Position numbers and translations under genes: made by a program. The notes under the pieces are model-generated. The model made no database searches. It worked only from the letters and a program-made list of their open reading frames with translations, and was not told the origin of the DNA. A stretch of DNA of 43,482 nt from a virus. Shown piece after piece: positions 18,637 through 26,013 of this stretch. The stretch covers positions 1 through 43,482 of the IMG/VR virus record IMGVR_UViG_3300045974_000421. One strand, written 5' to 3'. Within the stretch, counting starts at the first letter, position 1. The number at the start of each line of letters is the position of its first letter.

Positions 18637-18885
18637 TTATTGCATTGGCCCCATGCCGAGTCCCCGGTTGCTTGCCGCGTTCAGCTCATTGCCAAAGTCT
18701 TCAAGCCCGGGAGTCTGCGGCGGATTCATGAGGTCGCCCATTTCACCGTGGGCCCCCGCCATTTTTTCGTCAGCTTTGATCTTGGAATCTGCTGCGTCCA
18801 TGATCTGCGTGAAAGCTTTCATGAAAGAGCGAAATTGGTCAAAAGTCGCCCGAGGAACTGATAGTGTGATGTCGCCGTCGGCCAT
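18637..18885 (-). CDS. Small virion-assembly candidate
   Basis: 82 residues from the ATG at 18885 (MADGDITLSVPRATFDQF), four bases after the preceding stop; a 128-residue version would overlap that gene heavily and has an implausible basic start. The helix FRSFMKAFTQIMDAADSKIK is followed by a Met/Gly/Pro/Asn-rich tail. No family is recognised. Its place between the endolysin block and the adaptor gene suggests a small head- or neck-completion protein. Confidence 0.6.
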   Translation of the reverse strand: MADGDITLSVPRATFDQFRSFMKAFTQIMDAADSKIKADEKMAGAHGEMGDLMNPPQTPGLEDFGNELNAASNRGLGMGPMQ

Positions 18886-18889
18886 AATG

Positions 18890-19249
18890 TTATTCTTCTT
18901 GTGTTTCTGCGTTGTCTGTAGTTTCATCTGCTTTTTCTGCGTCTGAAAGTCCGGCTTCAATCTCATCGTCTTGCAGGGACGAGTCTGAGGAAGTTCCGCT
19001 AAAAGAAATACCCAGAATCTCAAGCTCTACTGATTCAGAAAGACCTTTACTTTTGTCTTCTCGCTTACTTTTTGAAGCAACCCGAAACTTAATAGTTGCG
19101 GTTCCTTCTTTACCCGTTTCTGGAGCTGAACTGAGTCCTTCTTTGTCCGACAAATAAAGCGAAGGATAATACTTTTCTGAAGAGTCTTTGCCAGCTTCGA
19201 CTGGCATACTTGACTCTTCTGGGCTCGTACCAAGATCAATCATTTTCAT
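18890..19249 (-). CDS. Small acidic phage protein, virion-assembly candidate
   Basis: 119 residues, strongly acidic. A conserved-looking beta portion runs from YYPSLYLSDKEGL through GTATIKFRVASKSKRED to SVELEILGI; I recall similar short proteins next to structural genes in other phages, but no function. The C-terminal 30 residues are acidic and include DDEIEAGLSDAE, nearly the same as the end of the scaffold-like protein (DEDAIEAGLSEAE). It is the first gene after the endolysin. The 44-bp gap upstream contains a 6-bp hairpin (GAGTTT/AAACTC) that may end or attenuate lysis transcripts. Confidence 0.65.
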   Translation of the reverse strand: MKMIDLGTSPEESSMPVEAGKDSSEKYYPSLYLSDKEGLSSAPETGKEGTATIKFRVASKSKREDKSKGLSESVELEILGISFSGTSSDSSLQDDEIEAGLSDAEKADETTDNAETQEE

Positions 19250-19293
19250 ATTTTTATACTATTACAGTTCGACGAGTTTAACACTGAAAAACT

Positions 19294-19725
19294 CTATGCA
19301 ATTTTTAAGAACTTTCTCAAATCATTCGTCCGGTTTGTCCACCCTTTAAGATATTTGGCTGACTTTGGTTTTGCTTCTGCCAATCGCTCATAGAAGGCTT
19401 GCTGTGCATCAAGGAAAGTTCCCGCTGAACGAGTCTTAGCCATGAGCTGGTCAGCTCGGTATTTTCCGACATTCACGCACGCATTGAAATAAACTTCTCC
19501 CAGCGGAAAGGGAAGGCGCTCACAATTGTCAGAATTCCACTCTTCCGAGTAAATTTCGTCTGCTTGCTCCTCGGTTAAGTCTCGGATGTTGACGGCTGGG
19601 TGGCTTCTCTGGTCAATCCCAAACTTGGTTGCTCCACCAGGATCATCGGGATCATTCTCGAACACCTTCCCTTCCCATTTGTAGAGCCAAGGGAGGAAAG
19701 CTAAAAATCGTTTTGAGAATGTCAT
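19294..19725 (-). CDS. Endolysin, GH108-type lysozyme
   Basis: 143 residues. WEGKVFENDPDDPGGATKFGI, split here as W17-E18-G19 and DPGGATKFGI, is the hallmark of GH108 muramidases; E18 is the expected catalytic acid. The second half fits the C-terminal peptidoglycan-binding-3 part of the family (FNACVNVG and a helix with AKPKSAKYLKGWTNR). There is no signal peptide, so export depends on the holin. It overlaps the upstream holin-like gene by the four bases ATGA, giving coupled translation. Length is close to the usual 150-180 residues of single-domain members. Confidence 0.9.
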   Translation of the reverse strand: MTFSKRFLAFLPWLYKWEGKVFENDPDDPGGATKFGIDQRSHPAVNIRDLTEEQADEIYSEEWNSDNCERLPFPLGEVYFNACVNVGKYRADQLMAKTRSAGTFLDAQQAFYERLAEAKPKSAKYLKGWTNRTNDLRKFLKIA

Positions 19726-20054
19726 GGATCAAGACCCTCCCCACCATCATCAAAGTGGCTGGCTTTTGGAGCGCGAATGACTTCAATGATTTCTTCCTTG
19801 GAGTGCTCAACCTGTGACACTGTGTTTTGGATTGACTCTGTGCGATTGCTCCACTCGTAGACAAGTCTCCCAGTGACCATGAATATTACGATGGCCGAAA
19901 TTACATACATGGCATTGGTTGTGATCGCTGTGAATGAAGATAGAGCCGCCTCCGGCAATGTGTATAGGTGGCCTACCGACCAGCGCCATACTGCCAGCAC
20001 AATTAGAATGCCGAACAGTGACAGCGTGAGTCGTTGCCAAGGTGTACGCTTCAT
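19722..20054 (-). CDS. Holin-like protein with two membrane helices
   Basis: 110 residues from the ATG at 20054, which gives an ATGA overlap with the upstream gene; a 160-residue version would run far into that gene. Membrane helices are likely at 8-25 (SLFGILIVLAVW) and 46-64 (TNAMYVISAIVIFMV). A cytoplasmic-type charged helix (QNTVSQVEHSKEEIIEVI) and acidic tail follow. Small size, membrane helices and translational coupling to the endolysin support a holin. No sequence family is recognised. Confidence 0.7.
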   Translation of the reverse strand: MKRTPWQRLTLSLFGILIVLAVWRWSVGHLYTLPEAALSSFTAITTNAMYVISAIVIFMVTGRLVYEWSNRTESIQNTVSQVEHSKEEIIEVIRAPKASHFDDGGEGLDP

Positions 20055-20620
20055 AACTTCGATGCGATGACAGCAAGCACGCCCCGCGCCGCGCCATACG
20101 CAGCCCAAAATGTAGCTACCGCTACACCAACCATAATCAACAGTCCAAACGGGGCGGCTGCTGGCATGATCTTTGTGACAAATCCGAGCACTTGTCCATA
20201 ACATGCGACGACTACCAATGCTGCCGCAAATGCAAACGCATACAGTATGATGTCCCGTTCGACGGCATTGCGATGCGCTTCGGCTTTTGATTTCTCCAAC
20301 TTTTGCGTGAGAGTTGCGATTGTCGTCTGCAAGGTCGTCACCTGATTCTGTAGCTGGTCCCGCTCTTTTGCGAGCGAGTCGATCTGTGACTTGAGTTCGG
20401 CAATGTCAGCAACCGCTTTCTGCCGTTGGCTCTCACTGGTTGCAAGGTCAGACTGAGCCTGAGTTGCCAGCGCGTCGGCTTGATCGGCTTTTCCTTTGAG
20501 TTGTTCGATCCACTCGATGAGCTGAGTGCGCTTGTTAAGGTCGTATTGCGATACTATGGATGTCGGAACAGCTCCATATGAAAGGGAGACTGATACAAGA
20601 AGTATGAGGAGAGTTTTCAT
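20051..20620 (-). CDS. Coiled-coil membrane protein of the lysis block
   Basis: 189 residues. A probable signal peptide covers 1-17 (MKTLLILLVSVSLSYGA). Residues 35-118 are a long coiled coil (KSQIDSLAKERDQLQNQVTT). Two membrane helices follow at about 124-146 and 153-179. A secreted coiled coil anchored in the inner membrane is reminiscent of spanins, but a C-terminal double anchor is not the classic Rz layout. It lies one base after the small lipoprotein gene and overlaps the holin-like gene by ATGA. Confidence 0.65.
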   Translation of the reverse strand: MKTLLILLVSVSLSYGAVPTSIVSQYDLNKRTQLIEWIEQLKGKADQADALATQAQSDLATSESQRQKAVADIAELKSQIDSLAKERDQLQNQVTTLQTTIATLTQKLEKSKAEAHRNAVERDIILYAFAFAAALVVVACYGQVLGFVTKIMPAAAPFGLLIMVGVAVATFWAAYGAARGVLAVIASKL

Positions 20621-20621
20621 A

Positions 20622-20861
20622 TTACCAGTTGCGGATTGATTCTTGAATTCGGACAGCCTTTGCGTCCACTTCGGAGAGCTTTGCGCGGGTTGCGTCCACG
20701 TTCTTTTTGGCTGAGTCCAAGGACTGCGATAGCTTGTCGAGATCCGCGCCGACCGCTGCCGTGCTTGGAGTTATGGACGACTTGATCGGCTTGACTGTGT
20801 GGCATCCAGCCAGCGCATAGGCTGCGAAAAGGATAGCTGCTGCGATGTTTTTGTTTTTCAT
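20622..20861 (-). CDS. Small lipoprotein, outer-membrane spanin candidate
   Basis: 79 residues. A short basic start and hydrophobic segment end in the lipobox LAGC, so C20 would be the lipidated residue. The mature part (about 60 residues) is a helical, Asp/Lys/Ser-rich coiled coil (DLDKLSQSLDSAKKNVDATR). Size, lipobox and position next to the endolysin fit an o-spanin. It could pair with the membrane-anchored coiled-coil protein encoded directly after it. The spanin role is inferred. Confidence 0.7.
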   Translation of the reverse strand: MKNKNIAAAILFAAYALAGCHTVKPIKSSITPSTAAVGADLDKLSQSLDSAKKNVDATRAKLSEVDAKAVRIQESIRNW

Positions 20862-20864
20862 ATG

Positions 20865-21242
20865 TCAGTCTAAAAATGCCCCCTTCAACTCTGGCTTTCC
20901 CTGCCACTTTCCCCAGGCGTTTGCGATTGACTGTGCATCGTCCCTGTAGGCATTGAGCCGATTAGAACCCCAGTAAGCATCCCACACCCAAAGCTGATTC
21001 TCCCCGCGAGGGTACATATAGACGCAGACCGCATGACCGAAGCTTGGTCCTTGCAGTGCGAGAACATCGGCGTCGATGCCTTTGTCGCGCAATCCCTCGC
21101 ACATGGCAATGGCCTGAGGAAGACAGTCGTTCCCGTACACGTCCTTCAGTCCTTTGGCTCCTTCGGGAGCTTTAGTGGCACAGCTTCCCATATACATCAA
21201 GATAATGCTCAGTGCGTACAGTGTGTAAGTTTTAGCTTTCAT
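20865..21242 (-). CDS. Lipoprotein with Cys-His-Asp transglutaminase/papain-like motif
   Basis: 125 residues from the ATG at 21242; the longer 142-residue start overlaps the upstream gene by 62 bases, this one by 11. A signal sequence ends at MGSC, giving a lipobox with C21. The mature part contains NDCLPQAIAMCEGL (C40), FGHAVCVY (H70) and LWVWDAYWG (D88), the order and spacing of a Cys-His-Asp triad in transglutaminase-like or papain-like folds. I cannot name the family. A periplasmic enzyme acting on the peptidoglycan peptide or lipoprotein anchor would fit its place in the lysis block, but that is inference. Confidence 0.6.
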   Translation of the reverse strand: MKAKTYTLYALSIILMYMGSCATKAPEGAKGLKDVYGNDCLPQAIAMCEGLRDKGIDADVLALQGPSFGHAVCVYMYPRGENQLWVWDAYWGSNRLNAYRDDAQSIANAWGKWQGKPELKGAFLD

Positions 21243-21570
21243 TGGTGTCAAGTTTGTCGAGTGGGATGAATGATCCTTCATGCTCAATGGCAAGTCGTTT
21301 TAGCGGACAGTACCCTTGATTTCTCCGCATTTGGCACAACTCGTCTGCCGCTCGGCGTTTTGCCTCGTCTATCTCTTTCTGGTTAGCAAGCCGCGATTCG
21401 CGCATCTTTCTGCCGTAGTCGATGAGCCCGTTGGCAATGAGAACAACGGAAAGCACGATGGAAAGAACCAGCGCAATCAGCCCAAGATGAGGCTGTGCTT
21501 TGTCAATCCATGTCCCGGCTACGCCGAGACTTGAGCTTGCTACCAGCCCGAGTATTCCGTTTTTTCCCAT
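21232..21570 (-). CDS. Small membrane protein of the lysis block
   Basis: 112 residues. One clear membrane helix at about 29-50 (LGLIALVLSIVLSVVLIANG) follows a weaker hydrophobic segment at 5-20. A charged helical tail (RKMRESRLANQKEIDEAKRR) then ends with two cysteines (C79, C88). It could be a second holin-type protein or an antiholin. It sits at the upstream end of the lysis genes, three bases after the 100-residue gene, and overlaps the next lipoprotein gene. Confidence 0.6.
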   Translation of the reverse strand: MGKNGILGLVASSSLGVAGTWIDKAQPHLGLIALVLSIVLSVVLIANGLIDYGRKMRESRLANQKEIDEAKRRAADELCQMRRNQGYCPLKRLAIEHEGSFIPLDKLDTNES

Positions 21571-21573
21571 TTG

Positions 21574-21876
21574 TTAGTTGATGGTTACGCTGCCGTCTGT
21601 GTTGATTGTGTGAGGGGGAATCTGGCTCATGCGTTCGGACGTGTACCCGGGAGAGTAGGAGTCGATGAACTCCGCGAATTTCACAAGCACGTTCAGAAGC
21701 GGGCCTGCTTGTGTTCCGTACCCAGCTACAAATTGGGAAGGGTTTCGCAGAAGCGTGTCGAGGATTTCGTTGAATGCTTGCTTATCGCTTTCAACGACAT
21801 TGGAGATTCGTTGAGTAGTCCCCGTGAGTGTTGCGTGGACCGAGATGATGTTTGTGAGGTTTGCTTCTAGTGACAT
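21574..21876 (-). CDS. Hypothetical protein between fibre and lysis genes
   Basis: 100 residues from the ATG at 21876, two bases after the fibre-gene stop. It reads as a mostly helical soluble protein (IISVHATLTGTTQRISNVVE, NEILDTLLRNPSQFV) with a short beta-like end (HTINTDGSVTIN). No signal, membrane helix or known motif is present. It may be a fibre-tip or chaperone-like protein or the first lysis-block gene. The 131-residue alternative would overlap the fibre gene by 91 bases. Confidence 0.6.
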   Translation of the reverse strand: MSLEANLTNIISVHATLTGTTQRISNVVESDKQAFNEILDTLLRNPSQFVAGYGTQAGPLLNVLVKFAEFIDSYSPGYTSERMSQIPPHTINTDGSVTIN

Positions 21877-21878
21877 AT

Positions 21879-24680
21879 TTATTGTGCGTTGATTGCGGTG
21901 TAGGTGACTCCGTAGGCTGTTCCACCTGAGGATGCTGTTGTGACGATGAGCCGGGCGTAGCGGTAGCATCCCGTCAAAGCTAGGTCTGAGGAGAACGTAC
22001 CTGCTGCTGTCGGAGACATCGTGCAGGAGGTAGATTTCCAGTTCGTTGCATCCTGCGAAACTTGAAGCGTGTACACCGGAGCGGTTGTCGGCGTGCCTCC
22101 GGTAAATACTCCGCTGATCGTGATGTTTTTATAACTTTCGATGATGCACGGTGATGAGGTGCTCGAAAGGGTTGTGGAAACTAATGCGCTCGCAACTGTC
22201 ACCCCATTGATTACCGACGCGCTTGGATTCGTTGCTGAATACACGTCCACGAATTGCGTCGAACCGGGATACACGCAGGGCAGTTCTTGCGCCGTGATCG
22301 TCGCCGGAACGGTTGATGACGTGCCGCCGACCGAGTGCATACACCAACGCCTGCGACCACGAATCGGGATAGCTGGCATTCTGATATGCTGGGATGTCGT
22401 AAATGGAGTGGAAAACCAAATGTCAGAGTATGTCGCCCCACTGTCGTAACTTTCTTGCAGGATGAAAATCAGTGCTGTCGCAGAGTTTAGCGTCGTCACC
22501 GTCACGTTAATATCCGCAGATATCGAAACTCCCGTTCCACCCCCAGACGCGACTAAAGTACCATTGACTCGTCCAGCTCCCGCAAATGCTACAGCATTCG
22601 CGTCGGTATTTGGCGTGCATGATCCAAGAACAACTGACATTATTCTGTTGGTTGCTCCATTACCGTAAGCCGACACAATCGTTGATCCCGAAAGCTGGTT
22701 GATAGACACTGGGAAATACGTGCTGTTGTCCGATGGGGAAACCAGCACCACAGAGTTCGGTCCAACTGACTTCGATGATTGTAGCGCAACAGGAAGCGAC
22801 GCGAACTCCTCAACGCGCACCAACTGAAATACACCAGTCGTAGATGACGCTGGTGCCGATGTTCCGTTCAGCACCCGAATCTGGATATAAAGCGGGACTG
22901 TAGGATCTGGAATATTGATTACTCGCGTCGCACGATTAGCGGTCTGTTTTACAGTCGAGCTGATTGTCGCTTGGTCCATCAATGAAACAATGCCGTCCTC
23001 AACAGCAAGAATCCCCATTAGGCCGGGGAGTGCTGTTGAAGTTCCCTGTGTGATTCCTGTTTCTCCAGCGAACCAACCTTTTCGACCGCAATCAAAATAC
23101 GAGTTTGCTGCGACGGTTCCATAATATGCGGACCTGTAAAAATTCCAGCCGAATAGCGAGCATGTTCCTGTTCCGAAAGTTCCCGATTGGCCCTGAGAAA
23201 CAAATGTCACATTGTTCCCGCTGACTGCTGCAATCGCAACGCGCTGCGGGAGGATGACCGGAGATGATCCACCAGCCAGCGCAATCGCGCCCATCGACAT
23301 GGCCTGGCCTACGTTTGCTGAGGTGAATGGATTGCTGGGAATCGTGACCGTCAATCCATAAGCCGTTGTGTACGTATTCGCTGCTGAGGTTCCCGAAGTC
23401 GCTCCTGCGTTCGAGCACACAAAAGTAAATGTGTTCTGGTCAACCACCGTGACCGTTTTGGCTCCTGTTGCGAATGCTGCTGCGTCGGATGTTACAGTTA
23501 CAGAAATTGAGTTTCCTGTAGCCAGTCCATGCCCCGGCTCGTTTACTGTGCAAACGGTCGTTGTGCGAGTCCAGTTGAACCCGTGAGTCGTCGTAGCGGC
23601 TGCAGCTGCAATCGTGAGTCCGTCCCCAATCACGTCCACCATTTCAACAAAAAAGTTGTTCTGAGCAATCCTCTGCGAGCACGCTATCCCGTATCGGAGC
23701 GAAAAAGCATCCATCCATGAGCGAGTTGAACGAAGGATCGTTTCTGAGTTGACCGTTGTTCCGGCGATAATATTTAAGTTGGATGCGGATTGGCTAACCG
23801 TCATTCCCGTTCCGGTTTGGATCGTTGTGAAATATGTCGAATCCGTACCCGATTGCGAATTAGCGAAGCTGCAATTCCACACGCCCTGCGGCTTCGGTGT
23901 GACCGGGAGCGCATAAGCTGTTTCGGAAACTGGACCAGTCGGCATTGTGCCTTCAATCCGCTCGATGCAGATATTCACCGCGCCGTCACTGTCCACGTCG
24001 ATGGGCCTGAAATTCCCGCTGCCATCCACGCCGCCTACCAGCTCGCCTTTTGAGGGTATTGCAGAACCGGGCGTGCCGTTGACCGCATTGGTGTTTGCTG
24101 CGATGGTTGCGAGGTTCCCTCCTGTTTCGTAGGCAGCATTTGCCGAAGTGACTTTCAAATTGTCCGACCCATCGACTTGCAGAAGATCAAATGTGCCTCC
24201 TGGGTTTTGCGCCGAAAGCACCGAGAGCGTCCTCAATCTATTAAGAGCTGCGGAAATTCCACTTGCTGCAGCAGTAGACATCGATATGCCTTGGACATTC
24301 CCCGAGGTGTCTTTCCCACCAAGGACAGCTACAGTTGATGCGCTCGTCCCGCCAGTCGCAGCATAGGCACCTACGATCACATTTGCAATCGCAGCCAGTG
24401 CTGCGTCTGCGACTGCGAGCGAGGCATTGTCATCGTAGATGATCGTAAGTTTATCAGCTGAATTGTGGGACGACGTATCGACATTGAGCACGATTGTGCT
24501 GTTTGTTCCTTGCGAATATGACGCAGGAGCGAGGGACGCAAAATCGTAATACTCAACCCCACGAATCGGGTTAGTGATAACCATGATGTTGCTGAGCGGA
24601 ACATTAACGCCTGTAAGCACAATGTTTCCGACTCCAGCAACTCCTGGGGTGAAAGTGTAGGTCTGAAGTTTCTTTGTCAT
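21879..24680 (-). CDS. Large beta-rich tail fibre or receptor-binding protein
   Basis: 933 residues, rich in Ser, Thr, Gly, Val and Ala and poor in Lys, as typical of extracellular phage fibres. The N terminus (YTFTPGVAGVGNIVLTGVNV) and a DGSGNFRPIDVDSDGAVNI segment suggest a virion-binding platform. Near 375-435 is a HGLATGNSISVTV / TVTVVDQNTFTFVCSNAG unit similar in style to the adaptor repeats. The C-terminal third has jelly-roll-like strands with QVSQDATNWKS and YRYARLIVTTASSGGTAYGV, which I associate with carbohydrate- or virion-binding domains. It overlaps the small fibre gene before it by ATGA. Confidence 0.75.
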   Translation of the reverse strand: MTKKLQTYTFTPGVAGVGNIVLTGVNVPLSNIMVITNPIRGVEYYDFASLAPASYSQGTNSTIVLNVDTSSHNSADKLTIIYDDNASLAVADAALAAIANVIVGAYAATGGTSASTVAVLGGKDTSGNVQGISMSTAAASGISAALNRLRTLSVLSAQNPGGTFDLLQVDGSDNLKVTSANAAYETGGNLATIAANTNAVNGTPGSAIPSKGELVGGVDGSGNFRPIDVDSDGAVNICIERIEGTMPTGPVSETAYALPVTPKPQGVWNCSFANSQSGTDSTYFTTIQTGTGMTVSQSASNLNIIAGTTVNSETILRSTRSWMDAFSLRYGIACSQRIAQNNFFVEMVDVIGDGLTIAAAAATTTHGFNWTRTTTVCTVNEPGHGLATGNSISVTVTSDAAAFATGAKTVTVVDQNTFTFVCSNAGATSGTSAANTYTTAYGLTVTIPSNPFTSANVGQAMSMGAIALAGGSSPVILPQRVAIAAVSGNNVTFVSQGQSGTFGTGTCSLFGWNFYRSAYYGTVAANSYFDCGRKGWFAGETGITQGTSTALPGLMGILAVEDGIVSLMDQATISSTVKQTANRATRVINIPDPTVPLYIQIRVLNGTSAPASSTTGVFQLVRVEEFASLPVALQSSKSVGPNSVVLVSPSDNSTYFPVSINQLSGSTIVSAYGNGATNRIMSVVLGSCTPNTDANAVAFAGAGRVNGTLVASGGGTGVSISADINVTVTTLNSATALIFILQESYDSGATYSDIWFSTPFTTSQHIRMPAIPIRGRRRWCMHSVGGTSSTVPATITAQELPCVYPGSTQFVDVYSATNPSASVINGVTVASALVSTTLSSTSSPCIIESYKNITISGVFTGGTPTTAPVYTLQVSQDATNWKSTSCTMSPTAAGTFSSDLALTGCYRYARLIVTTASSGGTAYGVTYTAINAQ

Positions 24681-24970
24681 AATCCTAGAGCTGCGGCCAT
24701 TGCGATCGAGAAGCCTTTACTTGCGGCACCAACATTCGCAGCTGTGAGTGTTACATTTCCTGCTCCATCGGGCAGTTGGCTATTGACTGAGCTGACGGCT
24801 CCTCCGCCGCCTCCGCCAGTTCCTGGCACCCATTCATTGATGGCTGCGTTGTATTTTAAGATCTGCCCATCCGAAGGCGTAACTGCTGCTCCGCTAATCG
24901 GGACGCCTTGAAGATAAAGCGCATTCGAGGTTCCACTATCTGGATAGAGTTGTGTAATTCCTCCGGCCAT
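24677..24970 (-). CDS. Small tail-fibre-type protein
   Basis: 97 residues. It has the common fibre pattern GQILKYNAAINEWVPGTG, a run of glycines, then SSVNSQLPDGAGNVTLTAAN and VGAA, as seen in many phage side-fibre proteins. These segments usually form short trimeric beta elements. It probably acts as a connector between larger fibre proteins. It overlaps the 933-residue gene by four bases (ATGA) and lies six bases after the repeat-containing fibre gene. Confidence 0.7.
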   Translation of the reverse strand: MAGGITQLYPDSGTSNALYLQGVPISGAAVTPSDGQILKYNAAINEWVPGTGGGGGGAVSSVNSQLPDGAGNVTLTAANVGAASKGFSIAMAAALGL

Positions 24971-24976
24971 GATAAA

Positions 24977-25828
24977 TTAAAGGTAGCCAACCGTGAAGAA
25001 TGAATTGACTCCGCCAAGAGTCTTTGTCGGCCCGGTGCTGGAGTTGCAAATGTAAATTCCATTGGAAAATGGCAAGCCAACCCCGCCGAAATCAAAGTAA
25101 ACAGACGACTGTGCAGGCAAAGCGAAGATCATTGCTGGTGCTACGCCATCAGCAGGAGCTGAGGCTGCGTCGTGGAGTTGCAAGAATTGAGCCGGTCCAG
25201 AGTTGTACGCACTAACATTAAATGCTCGACCAGAAGAATTCTTCACCAGTCGTCCAGCTTCGTAGGCAGTGGAGTTTGCTCGGGTGATGCTGACGGGAGT
25301 CGCAATGATGTTGCCAGAGCTTACCACTGTGGCTCCAGTGTTAACTGCCGTCACCTTGGCGTTCAGTGCTGCCAGAGTCGCTTCGGTAGAAGCTCCCGCA
25401 GTTTGCTTTGCCAGAATAGCCTGCAACGAAGAATCCAGCGCAACTTTTCCACTGATGGTGGACAAAGTTCCATTGGTCGTTCCCTGCAAGGTTGCTGTGG
25501 AAGGATCGCCAGTAATCTTAGCCAGGATTGAAGCCAGGGAAGTGTTTCCTGTCCCTTGAAGTGTTCCCGTGGCAGGATCCCCAGAGATCTTAGCCAGAAC
25601 AGCTGCAAGGGTGTCCTGCTGTGCGGCATTTGTGGGAAGGACGGACGCAATGATCCTCACAGCATCGCTGACTCCTGGGTTTGAATGATCGATGGAAATT
25701 GCGCCAAGAGTAATCCCTCCAGTGAAGTTTACCCCAGTGACAGTCACTCCATTTGGTCCAAGAGCCTGAAGAACAAGCTTGCGGAATGTTGCATCGTCAA
25801 TGATTGGTGGGACAGAAATAGAGGACAT
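24977..25828 (-). CDS. Tail fibre protein with short repeats
   Basis: 283 residues. Residues about 74-150 hold repeated units of the form L-x-x-I/V-L-A-K-I-x-GDP-x-T-x-TLQGT (for example LASILAKITGDPSTATLQGT), a style frequent in phage fibre shafts. The C-terminal ~120 residues (AYEAGRLVKNSSGRAFNVSA, then PFSNGIYICNSSTGPTKT) look like a compact beta domain found at the end of phage virion proteins. A virion attachment protein is likely; the receptor is unknown. Confidence 0.7.
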   Translation of the reverse strand: MSSISVPPIIDDATFRKLVLQALGPNGVTVTGVNFTGGITLGAISIDHSNPGVSDAVRIIASVLPTNAAQQDTLAAVLAKISGDPATGTLQGTGNTSLASILAKITGDPSTATLQGTTNGTLSTISGKVALDSSLQAILAKQTAGASTEATLAALNAKVTAVNTGATVVSSGNIIATPVSITRANSTAYEAGRLVKNSSGRAFNVSAYNSGPAQFLQLHDAASAPADGVAPAMIFALPAQSSVYFDFGGVGLPFSNGIYICNSSTGPTKTLGGVNSFFTVGYL

Positions 25829-25830
25829 AA

Positions 25831-26010
25831 TTATTTGGGTTCGTTAAATGGAGCGAAGGCATCATTTGGATCGTTGAGATTCATCCGCGCTGCCTCTGCT
25901 TTGCAGGCATCAAGGGTTCCTGTGAAGACGGTGAATATCGTTCCAGTGTTACCGATGTCTTCAACTACAACGATGATATCTGTGTCAGAGTGAACGAGTC
26001 GGTAGTTCAT
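25831..26010 (-). CDS. 59-residue protein in the fibre gene block
   Basis: ATG at 26010, TAA at 25831. The protein starts MNYRLVHSDTDIIVVVED and continues through GTIFTVFTGTLDACKAEAAR, ending in FNEPK. The spacing is tight on both sides (3 bases after the leucine-rich-repeat gene, 2 before the fibre gene), which supports it as a real gene despite its size. The beta-beta-helix pattern looks folded. No family is recognised. Confidence 0.6.
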   Translation of the reverse strand: MNYRLVHSDTDIIVVVEDIGNTGTIFTVFTGTLDACKAEAARMNLNDPNDAFAPFNEPK

Positions 26011-26013
26011 AAA

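Noticed and set aside
19722-20204. 160-residue version of the holin-like protein
   Set aside because: The extra N terminus lies within the preceding gene and is Cys/Trp/Arg-rich; the ATG at 20054 gives the ATGA overlap seen throughout the operon.
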